A stretch of 64,000 nucleotides of DNA, taken from assembly GCF_014352875.1 (NCBI RefSeq), contig NZ_CP060695.1:837501-901500 (forward strand). Direction: 5' to 3'. This DNA comes from Polaribacter pectinis. GTDB lineage: Bacteria > Bacteroidota > Bacteroidia > Flavobacteriales > Flavobacteriaceae. The position numbers were made by a program, and so were the translations under genes. Shown in pieces: positions 7,981-16,023 of this stretch; position 1 is the first letter of the stretch, and every line of letters starts with the position of its first letter. The notes below the pieces were generated by a model. The model saw nothing but the letters and a program-made list of their open reading frames with translations. It was not told the DNA's origin and did not search any database.

Positions 7981-8658
7981 TTATAAAGTAAAAACGGTAA
8001 GTAAAATCCCTAGAAGAATTGCAATAAATTTCTGCAAGTTAAATTTATGGTTTTCAGAGCTTTCAAATAAAATAATAGTAGAAATGTGTAAGAAAACACC
8101 AATGATAAAAGCAGTAATTTCAGTAGAGTAGGTAGTAAAAAACTGAATTTTATCTCCTAATAAAACACCTAAAGGACTCATAAAAGCAAATGCTAATAAG
8201 AAAATAAAAGTAATTTTCTTTGAGTAATTTGTCTGAATTAAAAATGTAGTTAACACGATAGCAATAGGTATTTTATGAACAACAATTGCCCACAATAAAT
8301 TATCATTTGCATCATGTATTGGCAAACCTTCAGAAAAAGCATGCAAACATAAACTTACAAATAACAAAGTTGGAAATTCTTTTCCATCTGAATGAATGTG
8401 AATATGCCCATGTTCTGCGCCTTTTGAAAATGACTCTAAAACAGATTGCAAAATGATACCAAGTAAGATAAAAATTCCTACTCTTTTAGTATCATTAATG
8501 GTTGTATAAACTTCTGGTAATAAGTGTAAAATGGTTACAGATAATAAGTATGCGCCACTAAAAGCCAATAATAAACGTACAATTTTCTTGTTTGGTTTTA
8601 AGATAAAAACCAATACAGAACCAATAAATACAGATGCTATTAATAATAAGTAACTCAT
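7981..8658 (-). CDS. ZIP-family metal transporter
   Basis: This is a 225-residue integral membrane protein of the ZIP (Zrt/Irt-like) family, which moves zinc or other divalent metals into the cytoplasm. Several membrane helices are evident, with the family metal-site motifs HLLPEVY, HAFSEGLPI and VVHKIPIAI, and a His-rich loop (EHGHIHIHSDG) between helices. The length fits the short bacterial members. Its start overlaps the stop of the upstream methyltransferase gene by four bases (ATGA), so the two are translated from one message. The substrate metal cannot be read from the sequence. Confidence 0.85.
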   Translation of the reverse strand: MSYLLLIASVFIGSVLVFILKPNKKIVRLLLAFSGAYLLSVTILHLLPEVYTTINDTKRVGIFILLGIILQSVLESFSKGAEHGHIHIHSDGKEFPTLLFVSLCLHAFSEGLPIHDANDNLLWAIVVHKIPIAIVLTTFLIQTNYSKKITFIFLLAFAFMSPLGVLLGDKIQFFTTYSTEITAFIIGVFLHISTIILFESSENHKFNLQKFIAILLGILLTVFTL

Positions 8659-9380
8659 TTTGCAACAATAATTAAACGATCAGATGTTTTAGGATTGTAG
8701 TTATCTAAACTGTAATTTCCAAAAACGTTTTCAATTTTAAAACCTACTTTTTCAAGAAAAGAAGTCATTTTTGGCAAATCTAAATATTTTACTTGTTCTG
8801 TATAAGAATGTTGTTTGTCATCAGCAAAAAAAGAAATATGTTTAAATATAAACCCATTTTTAATCTCTCTTTTTATGTTAAAAGTAATATTATCTACAAC
8901 TTTAACTTCCTCTTTTACTAAATTTAATTTTACTTTTTCTGCATTTAAAAAATCGAAAACAAAAAAACCATCTTTGTTTAATCCGTTTTTTATGTTCTCT
9001 AGAATTAAAATATCTTCAGCATCATCTTCAAAATAACCAAAACTAGTAAATAAGTTAAAAACGGAATCATAAGTATTATTAAAAGGCTTTCTCATATCAT
9101 GCACTTCAAAATTCAAATTTTCATTTTCAAATTTTTTAGCATATTTAATTGAGTTTTCAGCCAAATCTCCACCAGTAACTTTATAACCCAAAGAATTTAA
9201 GAATACAGCATGTCTACCTTTACCACAAGGTAAATCTAGAATATGCGTGGTTTTAGGCAAGCTTAAAAATGAGGTAATATTTCTCATAAATAACTGCGCA
9301 TCAGCATCATTTCTATCTTTATATAAAATGTGATAATAAGAGGTGTTAAACCAATCTGTAAACCAATCTTTTGTTTTCAT
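8655..9380 (-). CDS. Class I SAM-dependent methyltransferase
   Basis: A 241-residue Rossmann-fold methyltransferase. Motif I is ILDLPCGKGRHAVFL (about 43-57), followed by the acidic end of strand 2 (GGDLAENSI), motif FEVHDMRKPF, and VFNLFTSFGYFEDDAED. The best match in memory is the small-molecule methyltransferase group (Methyltransf_25/11); the substrate is unknown. It is the first gene of a two-gene unit with the ZIP transporter and diverges from the rRNA methyltransferase gene at 9512. Confidence 0.8.
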   Translation of the reverse strand: MKTKDWFTDWFNTSYYHILYKDRNDADAQLFMRNITSFLSLPKTTHILDLPCGKGRHAVFLNSLGYKVTGGDLAENSIKYAKKFENENLNFEVHDMRKPFNNTYDSVFNLFTSFGYFEDDAEDILILENIKNGLNKDGFFVFDFLNAEKVKLNLVKEEVKVVDNITFNIKREIKNGFIFKHISFFADDKQHSYTEQVKYLDLPKMTSFLEKVGFKIENVFGNYSLDNYNPKTSDRLIIVAK

Positions 9381-9486
9381 AAGTAGATTAAGTCTGTAAA
9401 AGTAAACAAATCTTACGGCGTATAAAATGAAATTTTAACAAAGTAATACTTCACGCTTCAAACTTCTATTTTCAAACAATAAAGTG

Positions 9487-9494
9487 TACTTTTG
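9487..9494 (+). promoter_or_regulatory. -7 box of the THUMP methyltransferase gene
   Basis: TACTTTTG matches the Bacteroidota -7 consensus TAnnTTTG, 17 bases before the ATG at 9512. No exact TTTG stands at the -33 position (TTCT there instead). Confidence 0.5.
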
Positions 9495-9511
9495 CAATCA
9501 ATTTTATAGGT

Positions 9512-10705
9512 ATGAATAACGATTTTAAAATGACGGCAACAACACTTTTCGGTTTAGAAGGTGTTTTGGCAGAAGAACTGAAAAATTTAGGAGCTCAAGA
9601 TGTAAAAGAAGGCATTAGAAGTGTAACTTTTAGAGGAGATACTGGTTTTATGTACAAAGCAAATATTGCTTTAAGGACGGCTGTTCGTGTTTTAAAACCG
9701 ATAAAAACTTGTAAAATTTACGATGAAGAAGATTTGTACGAAGCAATTCAGAAAATTAAATGGGAAAACTATTTAGAAACTGAAGGCACTTTTGCAATAG
9801 GAGCAGTAGTAAATTCGAAGAATTTTACATCAAACTCGCATTATATTTCATTAAAATCTAAAGATGCAATTGCAGATTATTTTAGACATAAATATAGCAA
9901 AAGACCAAATGTAGATTTAGATTATCCAGATTTAAAAATTCACATTCATATTCATAAAGAATGGTTAACCGTTTCTTTAGATTCTTCTGGAGATTCTTTG
10001 CATAAAAGAGGTTATAGAACAGCGACAAATATTGCACCTATAAACGAAGTTTTAGCAGCAGGAATGGTGTTGTTATCTGGTTATAGAGGAGATGAGAATT
10101 TTATAGACCCAATGTGTGGTTCAGGTACAATTCTTATTGAAGCAGCCATGATTGCCAATAATATTCCGGCAAATATCAATAGAAAACTTTTTGCTTTCGA
10201 GAATTGGAAAGATTATGATGAAGATTTATATTTTACCATTCAAGATTCTTTATTAAAGAAAATACGTTCTTCTCACTTTAAAATTATGGGGTTTGATAAA
10301 GCTCCATCTGCAGTTCAAAAAGCGCAAGCAAACGTAGAAAGTGCCAATTTAGATGAATTTATTGACGTACACCACGTTAACTTTTTCAATTCTAAAAAAG
10401 AAGTTTTTGGAAACACAACTATTTTATTCAATCCACCTTATGGCGAGCGTTTAAATATAGATACAGAAGAATTTTATAAGAAAATTGGCGATACTTTAAA
10501 ACACAATTATCCTGGTTCTACAGCTTGGTTAATTACTTCAGATACAGATGCTTTAAAGGCTGTTGGTTTAAGAACTTCCAAAAGAATTGCTCTTAAAAAC
10601 GGAGATTTAAACTGTAAGTTTGTAAAATATGAGTTGTATGAAGGAACTCGTAAGTTTAAAGAACCAAAAGAAGAAACTGATGCCGATTCTAATTCTGAAG
10701 ATTAA
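9512..10705 (+). CDS. THUMP-domain class I RNA methyltransferase (RlmL-type)
   Basis: This 397-residue protein has an N-terminal ferredoxin-like/THUMP RNA-binding part (about 1-160) and a UPF0020-type methyltransferase domain with motif I DPMCGSGTILIEAA (about 200-213) and the N2-guanine methyltransferase motif NPPYGER (about 309-315). It corresponds to the N-terminal half of E. coli RlmKL (23S rRNA m2G2445); single-domain versions are usual in Bacteroidota. The start MNNDFKMTATTLFGLEG fits the family, and a TACTTTTG box lies just upstream. The C-terminal tail is acidic and variable. Site specificity is inferred from the family. Confidence 0.88.
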   Translation: MNNDFKMTATTLFGLEGVLAEELKNLGAQDVKEGIRSVTFRGDTGFMYKANIALRTAVRVLKPIKTCKIYDEEDLYEAIQKIKWENYLETEGTFAIGAVVNSKNFTSNSHYISLKSKDAIADYFRHKYSKRPNVDLDYPDLKIHIHIHKEWLTVSLDSSGDSLHKRGYRTATNIAPINEVLAAGMVLLSGYRGDENFIDPMCGSGTILIEAAMIANNIPANINRKLFAFENWKDYDEDLYFTIQDSLLKKIRSSHFKIMGFDKAPSAVQKAQANVESANLDEFIDVHHVNFFNSKKEVFGNTTILFNPPYGERLNIDTEEFYKKIGDTLKHNYPGSTAWLITSDTDALKAVGLRTSKRIALKNGDLNCKFVKYELYEGTRKFKEPKEETDADSNSED

Positions 10706-10724
10706 TTTTTTGAAGCTATTTCCT

Positions 10725-10776
10725 GCTTTCCACTATATCTTTTTTATGAAAAATAAAAAAGGATGCCGTTTCAATC
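10725..10776. repeat. Palindromic intergenic repeat, family A copy 1
   Basis: The segment opens with GCTTTCCACTATATC and closes with GGATGCCGTTTCAATC around a T-run/A-run hairpin. The same two blocks recur at 47705-47825 and 51450-51501. It lies 20 bases after the end of the THUMP methyltransferase gene and could also serve as a transcription terminator. The outer arms (GGGCGTT and AACGC) seen in copy 3 are missing here. Confidence 0.7.
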
Positions 10777-10867
10777 AGGGCTAAACTTGTTTGCAAGCTC
10801 TTGTATAAACATGAGCAAATTCTTTTATTAAATAAGTTATATTTATTCAGTTCCAAAAATTTAAAGA

Positions 10868-11671
10868 TTATTTTTTTCTACCTGTAAAATGTTCCATTGT
10901 TTTATAAATTCCTAATAGGTCTCCAGCAAACCAGTCAAAAACATTAATGGACATAAATGCTTGCCCAAAACGTGTAAATCTGTAGATATAACCAGGTATA
11001 CTTATTAATTTTTTATTCTTTTCTATTGCTTTAATAATGGTTAATGCTGTAGCTTCTGGTTCAAGAATAGGAATTTTAGATTTTACACCATCAAACATTC
11101 CTGTATTAATATAGTAGGGTAATATTGTAGTAATATTTACTTTTTTATTTAATTGTTTCATCTCTAAACGTAAACTGTCAGACCAACCAATTAGTGACCA
11201 TTTACTCGCAGCATAAACAGACATTTTAGGATTTGAAACCAATCCGCCAGAAGAAGCTATATTGCAAATATGACCAGAATTATTATTCAACATGTCATTA
11301 ATAAATTCTAATGTGATATGCATTGGTGCATTTGCATTAATTTCCATTGTTTTAGAAATATCGGAAGCTGTATGCTCATTAAAATATTTTCCAACTATTA
11401 TTCCAGCATTATTTATTAATACATCAACAATACCAATTTCCGACTTCACTTTTTTAGCGGTATCTTTAATTTGTGTAAGATTAGAAACATCAACATTATA
11501 GCCAAATATTTCTCCTTTGTTAGAAAATTCAGCTATTGTTTCATTTATGGTTTCTTGATTAATGTCCCAAATAATTACTTTGGCTTTTCGTTCTAACATT
11601 AAATGAACCATTATTCTACCAATTCCAGATGCTCCACCAGTAATTAAAACTGTTTTATCTTTTAATTCCAT
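10868..11671 (-). CDS. Short-chain dehydrogenase/reductase
   Basis: A 267-residue classical SDR oxidoreductase. Cofactor motif TGGASGIG (about 11-18), NNAG (about 87-90), catalytic Ser in NIASSGG and the YAASK motif are all present. The acidic residue after strand 2 (WDIN) points to NAD(H) rather than NADP(H). The C-terminus has a hydrophobic segment (GYIYRFTRFGQAFMSINVFDWFAG), as in membrane-associated SDRs acting on lipids or retinol-like substrates; the substrate itself is unknown. A TAACTTTG -7 box lies at 11698-11691 on the minus strand. It stands alone, separated from yidC by a terminator. Confidence 0.88.
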   Translation of the reverse strand: MELKDKTVLITGGASGIGRIMVHLMLERKAKVIIWDINQETINETIAEFSNKGEIFGYNVDVSNLTQIKDTAKKVKSEIGIVDVLINNAGIIVGKYFNEHTASDISKTMEINANAPMHITLEFINDMLNNNSGHICNIASSGGLVSNPKMSVYAASKWSLIGWSDSLRLEMKQLNKKVNITTILPYYINTGMFDGVKSKIPILEPEATALTIIKAIEKNKKLISIPGYIYRFTRFGQAFMSINVFDWFAGDLLGIYKTMEHFTGRKK

Positions 11672-11812
11672 TTTGTTTTGTTAAGATTGCCAAAGTTAAC
11701 TAGAAAAGGTAACGTTATAATGTTTAGTTACAGAAACAAGTTAAGTTCTCGTTACGAAGTTAGTTTTTTTTTAGCCAAAATATTGATTAAGTAAAACCAG
11801 TTTTTCAAGCTC

Positions 11813-11846
11813 AAAAAAAAACCGAAACAATTAAGTTTCGGTTTTT
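11813..11846 (-). terminator. Rho-independent terminator of yidC
   Basis: AAAACCGAAAC and GTTTCGGTTTT pair around an AATTAA loop; on the minus strand the hairpin is followed by a run of eight T. It lies 25 bases after the yidC stop. Confidence 0.85.
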
Positions 11847-11871
11847 ATAATCTGACTGCAAGTGCTACTTG

Positions 11872-13761
11872 CTATTTTTTACCTTTTTTTTGTTGCGCTT
11901 GTTGTTCTTGCGCTTGTTTCATTGCAGAGTCTATACGTTCTCTAAATTTACTTTTCTTCTTTTCAGGACGTTTTTTGTTCTCTTCAATTTGTGCATGAAT
12001 TTTATCTTCATCAATTACATAATTCTTAATTACCAACATAATTGCAATGGTTAATAAGTTAGAAATAAAGTAATACAAACTTAATGAACTAGCATAGTTG
12101 TTAAAGAAGAATAACATCATAATAGGAGAGAAGTAGATCATATACTTCATCATTTTACTCATATCTGGCATTCCTTCTTGCGTTGGTGCTTGCATATTTG
12201 CTTGTTGACTTTGGTTCATTTTCATGTAAAAGAAAATTGCTACAGAAGCCAAAATTGGGAATAAACTTACGTGGTTTCCATAAAAAGGAATTGTAAATGG
12301 TAATGTAAAGATTGTATCGTATGAAGATAAATCTGGCGCCCATAAAAAGCTTTCTTGTCTTAAAGCTAAATTTGTTGGAAAGAACTTAAACAAAGCAAAG
12401 AATACAGGCATTTGTAACAACGCAGGTATACAACCAGACATCATACTTACACCAGCTTTTCGCTGAATTGCCATGGTTTCTTGTTGACGCTTCATAGCGT
12501 TTTCTTTTCCAGGATATTTCTCATTTAATGCAGTTAATTCTGGTCTAATAACCTTCATTTTTGCACTTGATAAATAAGATTTATAAACTAACGGAGACAT
12601 AATTAAACGAACAACAATGGTCATTAGAATAATAATTAATCCGTAGTTAGATAAGAAACCTTTTAATAAATTAAATACAGGATAGAAAACAGTTCTATTT
12701 AAGAAACCAAAAATACCCCAACCTAAATCTGCTGTTTGGTCTAAATCTGTTCCTTCATAGGTTTTTAATAAATTATAATCACTTGGGCCGTAAAACCATT
12801 TCATGTTATAATTTAATTCTCCGTTAGTTAAAGCTAAAGGAGTTTTAAGTTCATAACGTTTTGTAAAAACAGTATCAATTTCTTCATCTTTTACCAAGTC
12901 TGTAGAAGTAACAGTTGCGTTGTTAAAAGGAGTTTCTGTTAATAAATTAGAAGTAAAAAAGTGTTGTTTGTAAGCAACCCAATCTACATCATTTATAACT
13001 TCTGTATTTCCAGCGTTTAAATAATCTACTTCATCATCTGTTTTATAGTAGTAGTAAGAATACATTGTATTCTCTGTCTTTAAACTTTTTTCATGTCTAT
13101 AACCATCTAAAGACCAATCTAAATTAATTGGGTTAGAAGAGTTAATTACATTACTTAAACCTTGCGAACGAACAGCGAAATTCACCATATATTCTTTTGG
13201 TTTAATTTCATATCTATATTCTAAAAATTGAGTGTCAGATACTTTCAATTTCATTGAAATTACTGTGTTCGCTCCGTTTTTAGTAACAGTTGGTTCAAAA
13301 AATAAATCTTTTGTATTTAAAATTCTGTTATCAGTTGTTCCAAAATTAATATTAAAAGACGCATTGTTGTCTTTTATCATGTATAAAGGAAGAGAATCGT
13401 ATGTTTTATACTTCTTAATTAACGCTTCTTTAATTTGCCCACCTTTATTGTCGATAGTTAATTTTACTAATTCATTTTCTAAAACTGAAGTTCCCTCTGT
13501 TCCGTTAATAGCACTTTGTGCAAACGCACCTAGTTGATTTGTTAAAGCAACTTGTTTTAAAGAATCACTAGCAAAAACAGGTTCGTTAACAGTAAAAGTG
13601 TTTTGAGAATTGGTGTTTTTTAAAGAATCTACTACTTGTTGATTTGTAGTAGTTTCAGTATTTACTTCTTCTGGTTTGTTGGTATTCATCCACCAAATAA
13701 TAATTCCTCCTAAAAGAAGCATTCCAATAAAGGAATTAACGTCAAATTTTTTTTGTTCCAT
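11872..13761 (-). CDS. yidC: Membrane protein insertase YidC
   Basis: YidC/Oxa1 inserts and folds inner-membrane proteins, alone or with SecYEG. The 629-residue protein shows an N-terminal membrane anchor (about 10-26), a long periplasmic domain (about 55-350), the conserved 60KD_IMP core with five membrane helices (about 365-590, including MTIVVRLIMSPLVYKSYLSSAKM with the groove Arg) and a strongly basic tail rich in Lys and Gln that can contact ribosomes. The length is normal for Gram-negatives. Upstream, TACATTTG (13826-13819, minus strand) is a plausible -7 box. Confidence 0.97.
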   Translation of the reverse strand: MEQKKFDVNSFIGMLLLGGIIIWWMNTNKPEEVNTETTTNQQVVDSLKNTNSQNTFTVNEPVFASDSLKQVALTNQLGAFAQSAINGTEGTSVLENELVKLTIDNKGGQIKEALIKKYKTYDSLPLYMIKDNNASFNINFGTTDNRILNTKDLFFEPTVTKNGANTVISMKLKVSDTQFLEYRYEIKPKEYMVNFAVRSQGLSNVINSSNPINLDWSLDGYRHEKSLKTENTMYSYYYYKTDDEVDYLNAGNTEVINDVDWVAYKQHFFTSNLLTETPFNNATVTSTDLVKDEEIDTVFTKRYELKTPLALTNGELNYNMKWFYGPSDYNLLKTYEGTDLDQTADLGWGIFGFLNRTVFYPVFNLLKGFLSNYGLIIILMTIVVRLIMSPLVYKSYLSSAKMKVIRPELTALNEKYPGKENAMKRQQETMAIQRKAGVSMMSGCIPALLQMPVFFALFKFFPTNLALRQESFLWAPDLSSYDTIFTLPFTIPFYGNHVSLFPILASVAIFFYMKMNQSQQANMQAPTQEGMPDMSKMMKYMIYFSPIMMLFFFNNYASSLSLYYFISNLLTIAIMLVIKNYVIDEDKIHAQIEENKKRPEKKKSKFRERIDSAMKQAQEQQAQQKKGKK

Positions 13762-13911
13762 GTTTTATTTTAAATGTCAATTTGTCATTTTTAAGTTTTT
13801 CTAAAAAGAAAAAGCCGACAAATGTAGCAAAACTGTATATATTTTAGTTGATTTTACTACTGTTATTGTTGATGTTGTTTGTAGTTCAAAATACGTTCCG
13901 TTTTTTAAACG

Positions 13912-15525
13912 CTATATTTTAGATTGTTTTAGAGCCGCTTTAATAAAATCTACAAATAAAGGATGTGGTTTTAACACTGTACTTTTATATTCTGGATGAT
14001 ATTGTACCCCAACAAACCAAGGATGAGAAGCAATTTCTACAACTTCTACCAAACCAGTTTTTGGATTTATTCCTGCAGCTTTCATTCCAGCAGCTTCAAT
14101 TTGCTCTAAATAATCGTTGTTAAATTCGAAACGATGTCTGTGACGTTCGCTAATTAATTCAGATTTATAAGCCTTGTAAACTTTAGAACCTTTCTTTAAC
14201 TCGCAATCCCAAGCACCTAAACGCATTGTACCACCTTTTTCAGTTACATTTTCTTGACTTTCCATTAAGTTGATAACTGGGTGTTTTGCACTTTTATTCA
14301 TTTCTGTAGAAGAAGCTCCTTCAAGATTAAGAACATTTCTAGCATATTCTATAACCGCCATTTGCATTCCTAAACAAATTCCGAAGAAAGGAATGTTGTT
14401 TTCACGTGCATATTTTACAGCTCTAATTTTTCCTTCAATTCCTCTATCTCCAAAACCAGGAGCAACTAAAATTCCGTTTACACCTTGTAATTTTTTCTCT
14501 GCATTTTTAGGTGTTAAGCTTTCTGAATGTACCCAACGTACTTTCACTTTAGTTTCGTTAGAAGAGCCTGCGTGAATAAAAGCTTCTGTAATAGATTTAT
14601 AAGAATCGTGTAACTCTACATATTTACCAATTAAAGCAATTTCTACTTCGTGCTTAGGGTTTTTATGTTTTCTCAAGAAGTTGTTCCAAACTTTTAATTC
14701 TGGTTCACCTTTAGAAGAAAGTTTCAACTTATTTAAAACAACAGTGTCTAAATTTTGCTCTAACATTAAATTAGGAACATCATAAATAGTTTCTGCATCT
14801 ATAGATTGTATAACATCTTCTTTCTTAACATTACAGAATAAAGCTAGTTTACGTTTAATATCATCAGAAATTTCATGCTCTGTTCTACACACTAATATAT
14901 CTGGGCTTACACCACTTTGCATCAACATTTTTACTGAATGTTGTGTAGGTTTTGTTTTTAATTCACCAGCTGCGGCTAAATAAGGCACTAAAGTTAAATG
15001 AATAACAATGGCGTTTTCTTCTCCTTTTTCCCAAAGGAGTTGTCTTACAGACTCTACATAAGGTAAAGATTCAATGTCACCAACAGTTCCACCAATTTCT
15101 GTAATTACTATATCGTAATCGCCAGTTTCACCTAAAAGTTGAATTCTACGTTTAATTTCATCTGTAATATGAGGAATTACTTGTACCGTTTTTCCTAAAA
15201 ACTCTCCTTTACGCTCTTTATTTATTACAGATTGATAGATTCTACCTGTAGTAACATTGTTTGCTTGAGACGTTGGAATGTTTAAATAACGCTCATAATG
15301 ACCAAGATCTAAATCAGTTTCTGCACCATCATCAGTAACATAACATTCGCCATGTTCATAAGGATTAAGTGTTCCTGGATCTATGTTAATATAAGGGTCT
15401 AATTTTTGAATGGTTACAGAAAAACCTCTTTCTTGCAATAATTTTGCTAAAGAAGCTGCAATAATTCCTTTTCCTAGTGATGAAGTTACGCCTCCTGTTA
15501 CAAAAACGTATTTAGTATTGTGCAT
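13912..15525 (-). CDS. pyrG: CTP synthase
   Basis: CTP synthase aminates UTP to CTP with glutamine. The 537-residue protein has the N-terminal synthetase domain ([18 protein letters not shown]-loop; [11 protein letters not shown]) and a C-terminal class I glutamine amidotransferase domain with the nucleophile in GICLGMQ and the catalytic HPE in VQYHPEYKS. An ORF start 16 codons upstream (15573) is rejected, because the segment between carries a perfect promoter (15544-15574) and family members begin at this Met. Pyrimidine synthesis also appears in the nearby carB. It is divergent from rpmH. Confidence 0.97.
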   Translation of the reverse strand: MHNTKYVFVTGGVTSSLGKGIIAASLAKLLQERGFSVTIQKLDPYINIDPGTLNPYEHGECYVTDDGAETDLDLGHYERYLNIPTSQANNVTTGRIYQSVINKERKGEFLGKTVQVIPHITDEIKRRIQLLGETGDYDIVITEIGGTVGDIESLPYVESVRQLLWEKGEENAIVIHLTLVPYLAAAGELKTKPTQHSVKMLMQSGVSPDILVCRTEHEISDDIKRKLALFCNVKKEDVIQSIDAETIYDVPNLMLEQNLDTVVLNKLKLSSKGEPELKVWNNFLRKHKNPKHEVEIALIGKYVELHDSYKSITEAFIHAGSSNETKVKVRWVHSESLTPKNAEKKLQGVNGILVAPGFGDRGIEGKIRAVKYARENNIPFFGICLGMQMAVIEYARNVLNLEGASSTEMNKSAKHPVINLMESQENVTEKGGTMRLGAWDCELKKGSKVYKAYKSELISERHRHRFEFNNDYLEQIEAAGMKAAGINPKTGLVEVVEIASHPWFVGVQYHPEYKSTVLKPHPLFVDFIKAALKQSKI

Positions 15526-15543
15526 GGTAATATTAGGTTTGGG

Positions 15544-15574
15544 CAAAAGTACTAACTCTAAAAATTCTGTCAAA
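15544..15574 (-). promoter_or_regulatory. pyrG promoter
   Basis: On the minus strand TTTG (15574-15571), 19 bases, then TACTTTTG (15551-15544) is an exact Bacteroidota promoter. The expected transcript starts near 15540, about 15 bases before the pyrG ATG at 15525. Confidence 0.8.
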
Positions 15575-15651
15575 TAAAAAAGGTGAAAACATTTCTAAAA
15601 TTTGTACTTTTGCACAAGACAAAAATATTTTTAATTTTTTTTCAAATAGTG

Positions 15652-15682
15652 TTTGTCAAAAATAAAAACAGTTGTATATTTG
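15652..15682 (+). promoter_or_regulatory. rpmH promoter
   Basis: TTTG (15652-15655), 19 bases, then TATATTTG (15675-15682) exactly fits the Bacteroidota consensus. A second -7-like box, TACTTTTG, lies at 15605-15612 and may be an additional start. Confidence 0.75.
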
Positions 15683-15754
15683 CCCACGCTTTAAATGAGG
15701 TAAAATTCTTTAAGCAAAAATAAAAAATTTAGAAGACATTTAAAAATACATATA

Positions 15755-15916
15755 ATGCCGAAAAGAACGTATCAACCATCAAAGAGAAAGAGAAGAAACA
15801 AACATGGTTTCATGGAAAGAATGGCTTCTGCAAATGGAAGAAAAGTTTTAGCTAGAAGAAGAGCTAAAGGAAGAAAGAAAATTTCTGTTTCTTCGGAAAC
15901 TAGACATAAAAGATAA
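15755..15916 (+). CDS. rpmH: 50S ribosomal protein L34
   Basis: A 53-residue, very basic protein beginning [19 protein letters not shown], followed by the conserved [21 protein letters not shown], which is diagnostic of L34, a component of the large ribosomal subunit. The tail ([11 protein letters not shown]) is typical of Flavobacteriia. It has its own promoter and is closed by a strong terminator at 15942-15972, so it is transcribed alone between pyrG and carB. It is not next to rnpA or dnaA, as it is in many other bacteria. Confidence 0.97.
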   Translation: MPKRTYQPSKRKRRNKHGFMERMASANGRKVLARRRAKGRKKISVSSETRHKR

Positions 15917-15941
15917 TGATTAACAATTTGTTAATAATTAA

Positions 15942-15972
15942 GGTGTTACTATTTTTAGTAACACCTTTTTTT
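15942..15972 (+). terminator. Terminator of rpmH
   Basis: GGTGTTACT and AGTAACACC pair around an ATTTTT loop, followed by seven T. Confidence 0.9.
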
Positions 15973-16023
15973 ATACCTAACTGCTAACTATTTTTACAAA
16001 CTCATTAAACACAGTAACTTAAC

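Noticed and set aside
15526..15573. Longer N-terminus of CTP synthase (starting MTEFLELV)
   Set aside because: The segment carries the pyrG promoter, and family members begin at the next Met.
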